Origin: WHSM01 sp036375165
Lineage (GTDB): Bacteria; Actinomycetota; Actinomycetes; Mycobacteriales; Micromonosporaceae
Length of the DNA stretch: 64,000 bases
Assembly (NCBI GenBank): GCA_036375165.1
Contig: DASUSI010000077.1
Span: 1 to 64,000 of the forward strand
Direction of reading: 5' to 3'
In this document: piece by piece, positions 16,196-24,996 of the stretch
How positions within the stretch are numbered: position 1 is the first letter of the stretch
Layout of the letters: each line of letters opens with the position of its first letter
Made by a program: the position numbers and the translations under genes
Notes under the pieces: model-generated
Seen by the model: the letters and a program-made list of their open reading frames with translations, nothing else
Told to the model about the DNA's origin: nothing
Database searches by the model: none

Positions 16196-17443
16196 ATGCG
16201 CGAAGAGCGCATACAGCCCGCTGTTCCGGCTGACACAGACGACGAGGTCGTCACCGAGAGCCAGGTACGTATCCGCCGCACCCTGGATGCCGCTGTTTCA
16301 CGTGAAACCACCGACGAGAGTTACCTCGCAGCCCCGAGGCGCCGGTTGGCGCACCCGGAGGCTGGGGTGCTCGGAGATGCAGGAATGAATGCTTTTGATG
16401 CGGTGCCAGACCGTCCCGGCTGGCACGCTTCGTCACCAGCTGTTGGGCGTGCGACAGTCCCGGGCAGCTATCAGGATCCGACCCAACCGGGCGTGGGCGC
16501 ACCGCCTGAGGATCATCCGGCCGGGTACGCCGAACCCCGGCCCGATCGTGTTTCACGTGAAACGAACGCGGTCGACGAGGAGCCGCCACTGGCCATGGAG
16601 GCCCGTCGGGCGATGCAGATCCTCAATCCGAGCGGTGATGCGGCGCTTCCCAGACCGACCCGGCGTCGCGTCATGTGCATCGCCAACCAGAAGGGCGGGG
16701 TGGGGAAGACGACCACAGCGGTGAACATCGCTGTCTCCCTGGCGCTGCACGGCAACCGGGTTCTTGTGGTGGATCTTGATCCGCAGGGCAATGCGTCGAC
16801 TGGTCTCGGGGTCGAGCACCATACCGGGATCCCGAGTATCTACGAAGCCTTGCTGGGGGAGATCAACCTGACCGAGGCGGCCCGCCCGGTGGCGGGCATT
16901 CCCAATCTCGCGTGTACTCCGGCAACCATCGACCTGGCCGGCGCTGAGATCGAACTGGTGTCGATCGTAGCCCGGGAGTCGAGGCTCAGCCGGGCGATCG
17001 ACACCCTCCAAGGCGAGCTGGACTACATCTTCATCGACTGCCCGCCATCCCTGGGCCTGCTGACCGTCAACGCTCTGGTCGCCGCCGAGGAGGTGCTTAT
17101 CCCGATCCAGTGCGAGTACTACGCGTTGGAAGGGCTCGGCCAACTGCTTCGCAACATCGAACTCGTCAAAGCGCACCTCAACCCCCGGCTCCGGGTGTCT
17201 ACCATCGTGCTCACCATGTACGACCGGCGTACCAAGCTGGCGGACCAGGTGGAGCAGGAGGTCCGAAGCCACTTCGCCGACGTGGTGCTGGAAAGCGTGA
17301 TCCCGCGGAGCGTGAGGGTCTCCGAAGCGCCCGGGTACGGCCAGTCCGTGATGACCTACGATCCGGGCTCGCGAGGTGCCATGAGCTACTTCAGTGCCGC
17401 GCAGGAGATCGCGCTCCGCGGAGCCAAGCTAGGAGACCACTGA
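16196..17443 (+). CDS. parA: Chromosome partitioning ATPase ParA
   Basis: Walker-type ATPase that moves ParB-parS complexes and so segregates origins. The start ATG 16196 is six bases after GGGAGGACGAG. 415 residues: a long, probably disordered N-terminal extension (1 to about 155), then the ATPase core with the deviant Walker A KGGVGKTT (166-173), DLDPQGNAS, and IFIDCPPSLGLLT. Other ParA proteins are usually 250-350 residues, so the extension is long. Two parS palindromes lie inside the extension and both encode VSRET (residues 34-38 and 119-123). The stop overlaps the parB ATG by one base. Confidence 0.96.
   Translation: MREERIQPAVPADTDDEVVTESQVRIRRTLDAAVSRETTDESYLAAPRRRLAHPEAGVLGDAGMNAFDAVPDRPGWHASSPAVGRATVPGSYQDPTQPGVGAPPEDHPAGYAEPRPDRVSRETNAVDEEPPLAMEARRAMQILNPSGDAALPRPTRRRVMCIANQKGGVGKTTTAVNIAVSLALHGNRVLVVDLDPQGNASTGLGVEHHTGIPSIYEALLGEINLTEAARPVAGIPNLACTPATIDLAGAEIELVSIVARESRLSRAIDTLQGELDYIFIDCPPSLGLLTVNALVAAEEVLIPIQCEYYALEGLGQLLRNIELVKAHLNPRLRVSTIVLTMYDRRTKLADQVEQEVRSHFADVVLESVIPRSVRVSEAPGYGQSVMTYDPGSRGAMSYFSAAQEIALRGAKLGDH
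16294..16309. promoter_or_regulatory. parS: parS centromere site 1
   Basis: GTTTCACGTGAAAC (16295-16308) is the perfect 14-bp palindromic core bound by ParB in actinobacteria, flanked by T and C. It lies inside the parA coding sequence, about 6 kb from oriC. Confidence 0.93.
16549..16564. promoter_or_regulatory. parS: parS centromere site 2
   Basis: Second perfect GTTTCACGTGAAAC core (16550-16563), 255 bases after the first in the same parA frame and again read as VSRET. Two such sites mark this as the ParB nucleation locus. Confidence 0.93.
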
Positions 17444-18459
17444 TGACACACCGTCGCGGCGGACTGGGGCGTGGCCTCGGCGCGTTGATCCCCACTGGTT
17501 TGACGGAGGCGACCACAGCCGCCCCCACCACAAGCAGCCCGAACCTGGCGGGCACCGCAACGATTGCGCCCACGGATCCCGCTGGCGCGTTTTCGCGGCA
17601 GCCGCAACGACCACCCCAACCGCATCCCGATCTGGCACCGGTGCCGGGGGCGCGGTTTCGCGAAATCCCGGTTCAGGACGTCAGCCCCAACCCGCGCCAG
17701 CCACGACAGGCGTTCGAGGAATCGGCGTTCGAGGAGTTGAAGGCCTCGATCGAGCAGGTGGGTCTGCTGCAGCCGATCGTGGTCCGGGAACTCAGTTCCG
17801 GCCGGTACGAACTGGTGATGGGCGAGCGTCGCTGGCGGGCTGCCATGGCACTCGGCTCGGAGACCATCCCCGCAATCATCCGGGACACCCGGGACAACGA
17901 GATGTTGCGGGACGCGCTGCTGGAGAACATCCACCGGGCCCAACTGAACCCGCTGGAGGAGGCGGCTGCGTACCAGCAGTTGTTGGAGGAGTTCGGTGCC
18001 ACTCACGAGGAACTCGCGAAGCGGATCGGACGCAGCCGGCCCCAGATCTCCAACACCATCCGGCTGCTGAATCTGCCGCCCGGGGTGCAGCGCCGCGTGG
18101 CTGCCGGGGTGCTTTCCGCGGGACATGCCCGAGCTCTGCTCGGCGTGACCAATCACGACCGGCAGGAGCAGCTTGCGAAGCGGATCGTGGCTGAAGGGCT
18201 CTCGGTGCGAGCAACCGAGGAGATCGTCGCGCTCGGCGACGTCGAGGAAAAGCCACGCAGGGCGACTCGGAAGGTCAAAACGCATTCCGCGGGGGTGACC
18301 GAACTCGCGGAGCGGTTGTCAGACCGGTTCGACACCCAGGTGAAGGTGGACCTTGGGAAGCGCAAGGGCCGTATCGTGGTCGAGTTCGCCACCGCCGACG
18401 ACCTGCAACGCATCGTTGACCTGATGGGTCTGGCGGATACCTCCAATGTGGACGTATAG
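17443..18459 (+). CDS. parB: Chromosome partitioning protein ParB
   Basis: CTP-dependent clamp that loads at parS and spreads over origin DNA; 338 residues. The N-terminal basic motif GGLGRGLGALIP, where ParA interacts, opens the protein. The CTPase/box II motif GERRWRAAMALG lies at about 127-138, followed by ENIHRAQLNPLEEA. The HTH region with GRSRPQISNTIRLL is at about 195, and the C-terminal dimerisation domain covers the last 60 residues. The ATG at 17443 has AGGAG nine bases upstream and overlaps the parA stop. Typical and intact. Confidence 0.97.
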   Translation: MTHRRGGLGRGLGALIPTGLTEATTAAPTTSSPNLAGTATIAPTDPAGAFSRQPQRPPQPHPDLAPVPGARFREIPVQDVSPNPRQPRQAFEESAFEELKASIEQVGLLQPIVVRELSSGRYELVMGERRWRAAMALGSETIPAIIRDTRDNEMLRDALLENIHRAQLNPLEEAAAYQQLLEEFGATHEELAKRIGRSRPQISNTIRLLNLPPGVQRRVAAGVLSAGHARALLGVTNHDRQEQLAKRIVAEGLSVRATEEIVALGDVEEKPRRATRKVKTHSAGVTELAERLSDRFDTQVKVDLGKRKGRIVVEFATADDLQRIVDLMGLADTSNVDV

Positions 18460-18741
18460 GGTTTCCCGCGAGATCAGTAGGATTGCCGAGGACCCCTTGC
18501 GGGACCATGGATCGCATCGGATGCGCGGCGAGGTTCCGGAAGGTCCGTACCAGCCCACACCAACCCGTATCCCAGATAAGGTGCCGGCAATGAGCGAGGT
18601 TCAGCGCACTGGCGAGCGAGATCCACGAGCGGACCGGGCAGCGGGGCCTCCGGCGCGGTTGAGTCCGTATCCTGCAGAGGTGTTCCGAGGTTTCCACGGC
18701 CACACGCGGTGTTGCGCCGGGGCGGAGAAGCGAGGCGAGGC

Positions 18742-19701
18742 ATGAGCCGGGGAGAGCGACGGAGCCAACCGCCGCTGCCAGACTTCGTGGGGTGGCAGAC
18801 GTTCCCGTTCGTGGGGGAGTTCCGGGTCAAGCCGGTGGAGCCACCTACCGAGGAGGAGCCACCACGGCAGGGCGAGCGCGGCGCGAACTGTGCCAAGTGC
18901 GAGGCACCGGACTCCGAGTACATCTGGGTGGACGAGCGCTGGCGGGTACGGGCGCTGAGCCGACCGAGCGGCCTGCCCGCTGTCGTGGTGCTGGAGACCC
19001 GGCACCACTACGACCTCGGTGACCTGTCCAACCTGCTCGCCGCTGAACTCGGCGTACTGACCGTACGGCTGGAGCGGGGCATCCGGTCGATCACCGGGGT
19101 CGCCCGGGTACACGTCAACCGGTGGGGCGACGGGTCGGAACATCTGCACGTGTTCTTCCTGGCGCGCCCCAAGGGGATGCTCCAATTGCGGGGCACGTTC
19201 CTGTCGATGTGGGACGACATCCTGCCCCCGATCCCGGAGGCTCAGTGGCGGGAGAACCTCGCCTTCATCGCGGCCTGGCTCGCAGACTACGGCGGGCAGG
19301 CGGTCGCCGAACCGCCACCGCTGGACTGGGAGGACGTCACCGAGGAGTCCGGCTCAGATCTCCCAGATCCGGATGGCGACGGTGGCGGTAGCGGTAGCGG
19401 TGGTGGTGGTGACAGCGACGGCGTCGGCTTCGGTGGCGGCCTCAGCTTCGGCGACGGTCCTGGCGGCTACAGCCGGTACGACAGCTACGACCGTCACGAG
19501 GCGTCCGCCGCCGATGAGACGCCAGAGGACCCGACTCCTGAGACGTCCCCGGGAGTTATCCGAGCGGTTGGTGTGGCTTCGGTGACGTCGATGGCCACTG
19601 CTGAGGGCGCGGAGGCACCTCTCCGGGACGACGACGGGTTTTCCCGCCGGCGACGGCTCCAGGAGAGGCTGGAGGCCACGCAACGGCTGCGCAGCCGTTG
19701 A
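18742..19701 (+). CDS. HIT-superfamily-like protein with Gly-rich acidic tail
   Basis: 319 residues from ATG 18742. The first 180 residues resemble a HIT-like nucleotide-binding fold: a possible zinc pair CAKC (near 47-50), VVLETRHHYDLGDL as the substrate strand, and EHLHVFFLARPKG in place of HxHxH. The first two His are present, while the third position is Phe. The C-terminal 130 residues are low in complexity (Gly/Ser/Asp runs, then acidic and Arg-rich) and probably disordered. The substrate is unknown. It lies between parB and convergent ddl, with no operon partner. The fold call is moderate; function is not assigned. Confidence 0.7.
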   Translation: MSRGERRSQPPLPDFVGWQTFPFVGEFRVKPVEPPTEEEPPRQGERGANCAKCEAPDSEYIWVDERWRVRALSRPSGLPAVVVLETRHHYDLGDLSNLLAAELGVLTVRLERGIRSITGVARVHVNRWGDGSEHLHVFFLARPKGMLQLRGTFLSMWDDILPPIPEAQWRENLAFIAAWLADYGGQAVAEPPPLDWEDVTEESGSDLPDPDGDGGGSGSGGGGDSDGVGFGGGLSFGDGPGGYSRYDSYDRHEASAADETPEDPTPETSPGVIRAVGVASVTSMATAEGAEAPLRDDDGFSRRRRLQERLEATQRLRSR

Positions 19702-19741
19702 AGGGGTTTCCCGGGATTCCTGGCTGGGCGCTCGGGGTGGA

Positions 19742-20767
19742 TCAGGGGCCGGGTGCCGCCGAGACGGGGGCGGGGTCCGGGGCACCGCCCATACCACTGG
19801 TCCGCGCCCCACGGCGTACCGCCTGATCCACCAGCCGGACCAGTACCGTGCCGAATTCCAGCCCGGCCGCTTCCACTGCCATCGGTAGCAGCGATGTCTC
19901 AGTCATTCCGGGTGCCACGTTGACTTCCAGCACGTGAACCGCGCTCGACGGATCCACGATCAGGTCCACTCTGGACAGATCCCGCAGTCCCAGCGCGGTG
20001 TGAGCGGACACGGCCACCTGTGCCGCGGTTTCCGCCACCTCCCCGGGTAGCCGGGCCGGAGCGTGGAACGTGGTCAGGCCCGCGGTGTAGCGGGCGGCGT
20101 AGTCGTACACCCCGCTGTGCGGCAGGATCTCGACGGCCGGCAATGCCCGCGGGCCACCACCCAGGTCCAGCACGCTGACCGCCACCTCGGCGCCGGTCAC
20201 GTACCGCTCGATCAGGGCGGTGGAGTCGTACGCGAAGCACCCCACCATCGCCTCGGGCAACTGTGGGGCGGACGTCACGACATGCGCCCCAAGGCCCGAT
20301 CCGCCCTGCGCCGGTTTCACCATCAGCGGCAGCCCCAGCCGGTCGGTGATCCGACCCAGCAGCGCGCCCGCACCCAGCTCGGAGAACGTGTCGTGCGGCA
20401 ACGCGACCCAGTCGGGGGTGCGGATCCCGGCCTCCACCAGGACCTTCTTGGCGCTTGGCTTGTCCCACGCCACCCGGGCGGCGTGGGCTGCCGTACCCAC
20501 GTACGGGACGCCGACCAGGTCCAGGACGCCCCGTAGCGCGCCATCCTCCCCGGACGCGCCGTGCAGGGCGATCACCACGGCGTCCGGGGGATCCGCGGCC
20601 AGGGTGGGCAGCAGCGTCGCGTCGGCGTCCCGGAGTTCGGCGTCAACACCGGCCCGTCGCAACGCGTTGAACACCCGGCGTCCGGACCGCAGCGACACCT
20701 CACGCTCGTACGAGAGGCCACCGGCCAGCACCAGAACCCGGTGTGGCAGCTCCGGTGGCTGGGTCAT
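19742..20767 (-). CDS. ddl: D-alanine--D-alanine ligase (ATP-grasp)
   Basis: Joins two D-alanines with ATP for the peptidoglycan stem peptide; 341 residues. Motifs: GGLSYEREVSLRSG at the N-terminus, ALHGASGEDGALRG, the ATP-grasp loop VKPAQGGSGLGAHV, and the metal-binding end VLEVNVAPGMTETSLLP. The last shows N-V-A-P-G-M where the family usually has N-T-x-P-G-[MF]. The ATG at 20767 has GGGGAG just upstream; an open frame extends 23 codons further. It lies 40 bases downstream of the aminotransferase in the same direction, so an operon is likely. Confidence 0.88.
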   Translation of the reverse strand: MTQPPELPHRVLVLAGGLSYEREVSLRSGRRVFNALRRAGVDAELRDADATLLPTLAADPPDAVVIALHGASGEDGALRGVLDLVGVPYVGTAAHAARVAWDKPSAKKVLVEAGIRTPDWVALPHDTFSELGAGALLGRITDRLGLPLMVKPAQGGSGLGAHVVTSAPQLPEAMVGCFAYDSTALIERYVTGAEVAVSVLDLGGGPRALPAVEILPHSGVYDYAARYTAGLTTFHAPARLPGEVAETAAQVAVSAHTALGLRDLSRVDLIVDPSSAVHVLEVNVAPGMTETSLLPMAVEAAGLEFGTVLVRLVDQAVRRGARTSGMGGAPDPAPVSAAPGP

Positions 20768-20807
20768 GCCATGCTCCCCGGCCCGCCACGCCGGATCCCC
20801 GACCGGT

Positions 20808-22136
20808 TCATGCCAGCCCCTGCGGCGGGGTGTCACCGGCGGCGGACGGGGATCCGGTGGTCGGGCCGGACCGATCGACCCGGGGGGACGCGCCGAAGGT
20901 GGCCCGCAGCTCGAGTTCCTCGCCGATCACGGTGGCCAGCCGGCGGACCCCGTCGCGGATCCGCTCCGGCGGCGGGAAGCAGTACGACAGCCGCAGGTGC
21001 TGCCGACCGCCGCCGTCCGCGTAGAACCCGGTCCCGGGCACGTACGCGACCCGGTTGTGGATCGCCCGGGGCAACATCGCTTTGGAATCCAGGCCAGCGG
21101 GGAGCGTGATCCACACGTAGAACCCACCTCCCGGATGGGTCCACGCGATGTTTGCCGGCATGAAGTCGAGCAGTGCGGCGAGCGCGGCGTCGCGGCGCTC
21201 GGCGTACAGGGCCCGGAAGGTCTTCAGCTGTTCCTGCCACGGCATGGTCTGGAAATACGTGGTCACCGCGGACTGCGACAGCATGCTCGGGCACAGGATC
21301 TGCGCCTCCGAGGCGATCACCAGCTTCTCGCGCACCGCGTGTGGGGCGAGCACCCAGCCCATCCGTACCCCGGAGGAGAAGGTCTTGGAGAACGTACCGA
21401 GGTAGATCACACCGTCGCGGACCCGGGCGCGCAGCGCGGGAGGCGGGTCGGTGTCGAAACCGAGCAGACCGTACGGGTTGTCCTCGAGCACCAGCAGTCC
21501 CGCCCGTCGGCAGATCTCCAGGATCCGTTCCCGGCGCGGCTCCGGCAGAGTCACTCCACCGGGGTTGTGATAGTTGGGCACCGTGTAGAGGAACTTGGCG
21601 CGCCGACCGGAACCGGAGACCTCCCGCAGCGCCTCTTCCAACGCCTCGGGGATCAGCCCCTGTTCATCCATTGGTACGTGCACCACGTCGGCCTGCGCGG
21701 CCTGGAACACGCCGATCGCACCCACGTACGTCGGGCCTTCGGCGAGCACCACGTCGCCGGGGTCGAGGAACACCCTGGCCACGAGGTCCAGCGCCTGCTG
21801 CGCCCCGACGGTGACCACCACGTCGTCCGGACTGGCACCGGAGGAGGCATCGATCCCCTCCAGGGACATCACCTCGCAGATCACCTCGCGAAGCGCCAGG
21901 TCGCCCTGTCCGATGCAGTACTGCAGGGTGCTGGCGCCGTGCCGGGTCACCAGCTCGCCCAGCATGTCACCGACGGCGTCCAGCGGAAGTGCGGAGACGT
22001 ACGGCGAGCCACCCGCCAGGGAGACCACCTCAGGGCGGCTCGCCACGGCGAACAGCGCCCGGATCTCTGAGGCGCTCATGCCGCGTGCGCGTTGGGCGTA
22101 CCGGTCGGTGTAATCGTCCAGAGTTGTGCCGGTCAC
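20808..22136 (-). CDS. PLP-dependent aminotransferase, class I/II (2-aminoadipate/MocR-type fold)
   Basis: Fold-type I aminotransferase of 442 residues. Visible are SLAGGSP, the cofactor-contact TVGAQQALDL, VPNYHNPGG (the Asn/Pro motif of the LysN-like group), EDNPYGLL, and the Schiff-base lysine in LGTFSKTFSSGVRMGW. The nearest known groups are 2-aminoadipate and valine-pyruvate aminotransferases; the amino acid used is not evident. No HTH domain is present, so it is not a full MocR regulator. GTG 22136 follows GGGAG by seven bases. It precedes ddl by 40 bases, which hints at a role in cell-wall amino acids, but that is only context. Confidence 0.85.
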   Translation of the reverse strand: MTGTTLDDYTDRYAQRARGMSASEIRALFAVASRPEVVSLAGGSPYVSALPLDAVGDMLGELVTRHGASTLQYCIGQGDLALREVICEVMSLEGIDASSGASPDDVVVTVGAQQALDLVARVFLDPGDVVLAEGPTYVGAIGVFQAAQADVVHVPMDEQGLIPEALEEALREVSGSGRRAKFLYTVPNYHNPGGVTLPEPRRERILEICRRAGLLVLEDNPYGLLGFDTDPPPALRARVRDGVIYLGTFSKTFSSGVRMGWVLAPHAVREKLVIASEAQILCPSMLSQSAVTTYFQTMPWQEQLKTFRALYAERRDAALAALLDFMPANIAWTHPGGGFYVWITLPAGLDSKAMLPRAIHNRVAYVPGTGFYADGGGRQHLRLSYCFPPPERIRDGVRRLATVIGEELELRATFGASPRVDRSGPTTGSPSAAGDTPPQGLA

Positions 22137-22305
22137 GCTCGTCTCCCAACTCGGGGACACAGGTCCGGCCGAGTCTACCGGCTGTCATCAGGGGTTTCAG
22201 CCGATCGTCGCGCGGCTCACCGGCGGGGCGTACGATTCGGTGCGTGTCCTGGGGCAGACACCTTCCGGATGACAGACACCGTCCTGATGACATGGTGGTG
22301 CGCTG

Positions 22306-22971
22306 ATGTCACGCCGGTTGGTGAATCTCACCCTCGACACGTTGGAAGACCTTCCCCGGCGGTGTCGCAGATGCGTCTTCTGGGAGCTCGATCCGGTGGC
22401 CGCGGAGCGCGCCGTCGAAGTCGGGGATCCGGAGTTGGAGAAGGAGGCCTGGGTTTCCCAGACCCTGCTGGAGTGGGGCTCCTGCGGAAAACTGGTTTAC
22501 GTCGACGGCATGCCGGCCGGGTACGCGATGTGCGCTCCGCCGGTGTACGTACCACGCGGCGGTGCTTTTCCCACCAGCCCGGTGTCGCCGGACGCGGTGT
22601 TGCTGATGAACGCCCATGTGGTCGCGCCGTTCGCCGGTGGCGGGTTGGGCCGGATGCTGATCCAGGGTGTCGCCCGGGACCTGACCAGGCGCGGGATCAA
22701 GGCGATCGAGGCGTTCGGCGACGCGAAGTCAGAAGGGTTCGGGTGTGTCGCTCCGGCTGACTTCTACCTCTCGGTCGGCTTCAAGACGGTCCGCCCCCAC
22801 CCGCGGTTCCCGCGGCTGAGGCTGGAGCTGCGTACCGCGCTGTCGTGGAAGTCCGATGTGGAGTACGCCCTGGAGCGGCTGCTCGGCTCCATGAACCCGG
22901 AGTCCCTGCTGCGTCCCGCGGTACGGCCGCTCACCCGACAGAGCGACCCGCTGGTGCCGCACTCGCTGTGA
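22306..22971 (+). CDS. GNAT-family N-acetyltransferase
   Basis: 221-residue acetyltransferase-like protein. The acetyl-CoA loop is seen as HVVAPFAGGGLGRMLIQGVARDL at roughly residues 104-126, matching the Q/R-x-x-G-x-G/A pattern (GGGLGR). The following strand is GIKAIEAFG. The C-terminal 45 residues (LERLLGSMNPESLL...) lie beyond the GNAT core. It is divergent from the aminotransferase and starts 170 bases away. The substrate is unknown. A similar gene lies in this neighbourhood in many actinomycetes. Confidence 0.78.
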   Translation: MSRRLVNLTLDTLEDLPRRCRRCVFWELDPVAAERAVEVGDPELEKEAWVSQTLLEWGSCGKLVYVDGMPAGYAMCAPPVYVPRGGAFPTSPVSPDAVLLMNAHVVAPFAGGGLGRMLIQGVARDLTRRGIKAIEAFGDAKSEGFGCVAPADFYLSVGFKTVRPHPRFPRLRLELRTALSWKSDVEYALERLLGSMNPESLLRPAVRPLTRQSDPLVPHSL

Positions 22972-23089
22972 CCGGCTGTCGGCGGTCGGGTGGCTGGCAG
23001 GCGCCGCGATACGTTGGGCGGGCGGGTCACCGTGGGTGCCGCAACGGTGTGTCGGCACCGGGGCCGCGAGAACAGGAGGGGCAGGGCTG

Positions 23090-23305
23090 ATGTGCCGCAG
23101 TATCAAGACGCTGCGCCCGCCGTACGTGGAGACCGTCACGGATGACGAGATCCGCGCGGCGGCGTTGCAGTACGTCCGCAAGATCTCCGGTTACCGAGCT
23201 CCGGCTCCGCACAACGCCGAGGCATTCGACGCCGCCGTCCACGCGGTGACCGAGGCCAGCCGGGAATTGCTCGGTGCGCTCGTGGTGGGCGGGCGGGGAC
23301 GCTGA
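23090..23305 (+). CDS. DUF2277 family protein
   Basis: 71-residue protein opening MCRSIKTLRPP, the diagnostic start of DUF2277, with EEIRAA-like DDEIRAAALQYVRKISGY and a small helical end. The ATG at 23090 has AGGAGGGGCAGG in front, which fixes the start over an upstream in-frame ATG. The function of the family is not known to me. It faces cwlM tail to tail. Confidence 0.88.
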   Translation: MCRSIKTLRPPYVETVTDDEIRAAALQYVRKISGYRAPAPHNAEAFDAAVHAVTEASRELLGALVVGGRGR

Positions 23306-23323
23306 TTCGGGGCCACCGGCAGG

Positions 23324-24493
23324 TCAACCGGCGGCGAGCGCGGCGCGCAGCGCCGACACGTCGAAGGTGCCGGTGGCCACGTCGGCCTCCCGGGGAAGGT
23401 ACATCCGTTGCACCCCCGCGACGATCGCGTCCGCGACGGTGTCCCGGAACCGTGGGTCGATGATTCGGGTTCGGTCATCCGGTGAGGTGAGGTAACCGGC
23501 CTCCACCCGTACCGCCGGCATCCGGGTCAGCCGCAGCAGCGCCCATGTCTTGGCGTGAGTCCTTCCGTCCACCAGGCCGGTACGTGCCACGACCTCACGT
23601 TGCACCAGGCTCGCCAGTCGTTCCCCGACCGTGGACGTGACGCCCGCGGCCGTACCGAAGTGGTACGTCGCCACGCCGCGGGCCGCCGGGTTCGGGTGAC
23701 CATCGAAATGGATCGATATCAGTACGTCAGCGCAGAGGTCGTTGGCGAACTTCGCGCGGGCGTCGTCGGGATATCCGGCGTGCGGCCCCCGGGTCAGGTG
23801 GACCTCCACACCCGCCGCGGCGAGCCGCTGCTCAAGTCGTACCGCCAGGTCGTAGCCGAGCTGGGCCTCGGTCCAGTGCATTCCGGGCTCGGCGACCTCG
23901 ACCCCCAGGTCGTCCCCGCCGTGGCCCGGATCGACCACGATCTTCTTGCCGACCAGTGCGGGGCCCGAGGCGCGCAGCATCTCGGTTTCCCGCAGCAACT
24001 GCGGGCGACCCCCGGTGACCTTGCGCCCCAACCGTCGTAATGCGTGGAACGTTGCCTGCCCGAACACCCCGTCCGCCGCCAGGCCCGCCTCCCGCTGGAA
24101 CTGGGCCAGTGCCTGGGCTGTGACCGTACTGAAGACACCGTCGGGCCGCCCCACGTCGTACCCCATCTCCAGGAGACGTTCCTGGAGTTGTCGTACGTCG
24201 TCCCCGGCCAGCGGTTCAGGGGCGGTCAGGTACAACATGCGGTCTCCGAGACACCACCGGGCCGCGTCCAGGGCCTTTCCGGTCTCCGGGCCCACCAAGC
24301 CATCGGCGGTCAGCCCATGCGACTGCTGGAACGCGCGTACCGCCCGGTCGACAGCGGCGTCGAAGACGTCGCTCACCCCGTCGTCCAACAGCATGCTGAT
24401 TCGTCCCAACGCCCGGCGGACCTCCACCGCTGCCGGCCCTCTGTCGCCCAGCCGGACGACCCGCGTATGCGCTCTTCTCACAGCACCCCTCAT
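23324..24493 (-). CDS. cwlM: CwlM-like N-acetylmuramoyl-L-alanine amidase-fold protein
   Basis: 389 residues: two peptidoglycan-binding repeats (about 20-75 and 100-155, each with the FQxxxGLxxDGxxG pattern), then an Amidase_3 domain (about 185-370). The zinc and catalytic positions look kept: DPGHGG, Glu in HWTEAQLG, ISIHFDGH, and VEAGYL. In mycobacteria the homologue Rv3915 (CwlM) is cytoplasmic and acts as an activator of MurA rather than a hydrolase; no signal peptide is visible here either. It is encoded after trxB-trxA as in M. tuberculosis. The ATG at 24493 is weakly supported, and GTG 24481, after GAGGGG, is an alternative. The symbol is by synteny and domain order. Confidence 0.87.
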   Translation of the reverse strand: MRGAVRRAHTRVVRLGDRGPAAVEVRRALGRISMLLDDGVSDVFDAAVDRAVRAFQQSHGLTADGLVGPETGKALDAARWCLGDRMLYLTAPEPLAGDDVRQLQERLLEMGYDVGRPDGVFSTVTAQALAQFQREAGLAADGVFGQATFHALRRLGRKVTGGRPQLLRETEMLRASGPALVGKKIVVDPGHGGDDLGVEVAEPGMHWTEAQLGYDLAVRLEQRLAAAGVEVHLTRGPHAGYPDDARAKFANDLCADVLISIHFDGHPNPAARGVATYHFGTAAGVTSTVGERLASLVQREVVARTGLVDGRTHAKTWALLRLTRMPAVRVEAGYLTSPDDRTRIIDPRFRDTVADAIVAGVQRMYLPREADVATGTFDVSALRAALAAG

Positions 24494-24639
24494 ACCCTGA
24501 CCGAGCCGGAGCGTACCCCTGCTTTGTCGCCCTCCGCGGCACCGTACATGAAGGAGCGCCCCGGCCTGGGTGTCTGACCAGATCGCGGAGCGCTCGGTAC
24601 GTGCCTGTGGGCGGACGACGGCTCGGTGCGGCGGCGCTG

Positions 24640-24960
24640 TCAGATGGCGTCCGCGAACCGCCTCACCAGTTCTGACTTGGGCTTCGCGCCGACGATCTCG
24701 GAGACCGGCTCGCCGTTCTTGAAGATTTTCAGCGTGGGCGCCGAGAGGATCCCCTGTTCACGAACCGTGTTCGGGTTCTCGTCGATGTTGAGGCTCACGA
24801 TCTTGAGCTTGCCGGCCATCTCGGCTGCGATCTCGTCCAGCAGTGGCGCGATCTTCTTGCAGGGTGCGCACCACTCGGCCCAGAAGTCCACCACAACCGG
24901 TACGTCGGACTGGAGTACCTCGCTGGCGAATGTGGCGTCGGTGATCGGCTTGGTTCCCAC
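24640..24960 (-). CDS. trxA: Thioredoxin
   Basis: 106-residue thioredoxin with the redox motif WCAPC (about residues 29-33), the cis-proline segment SAPTLKIF, and FKNGE. GTG 24960 is preceded by AGGAGGAAGTAC, a strong ribosome binding site; a GTG 33 bases upstream would add a basic tail. It lies 36 bases downstream of trxB and is reduced by it, the equivalent of Rv3914. The putative SigR/SigH-type promoter before trxB probably serves both. Confidence 0.96.
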   Translation of the reverse strand: MGTKPITDATFASEVLQSDVPVVVDFWAEWCAPCKKIAPLLDEIAAEMAGKLKIVSLNIDENPNTVREQGILSAPTLKIFKNGEPVSEIVGAKPKSELVRRFADAI

Positions 24961-24996
24961 GTACTTCCTCCTGTTGTCCGGGGTTTTGGTCACGCG

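Noticed and set aside
18446..18745. 99-codon plus-strand frame between parB and the HIT-like gene
   Set aside because: Out of frame with parB and overlapping its end; composition is generic for high-GC noise, no ribosome binding site, and no recognisable domain.
19373..19460. GGTGGCGGTAGC-type repeats as a CRISPR or minisatellite
   Set aside because: They are in frame and encode the Gly/Ser linker of the HIT-like protein; unit length and spacing are not CRISPR-like.
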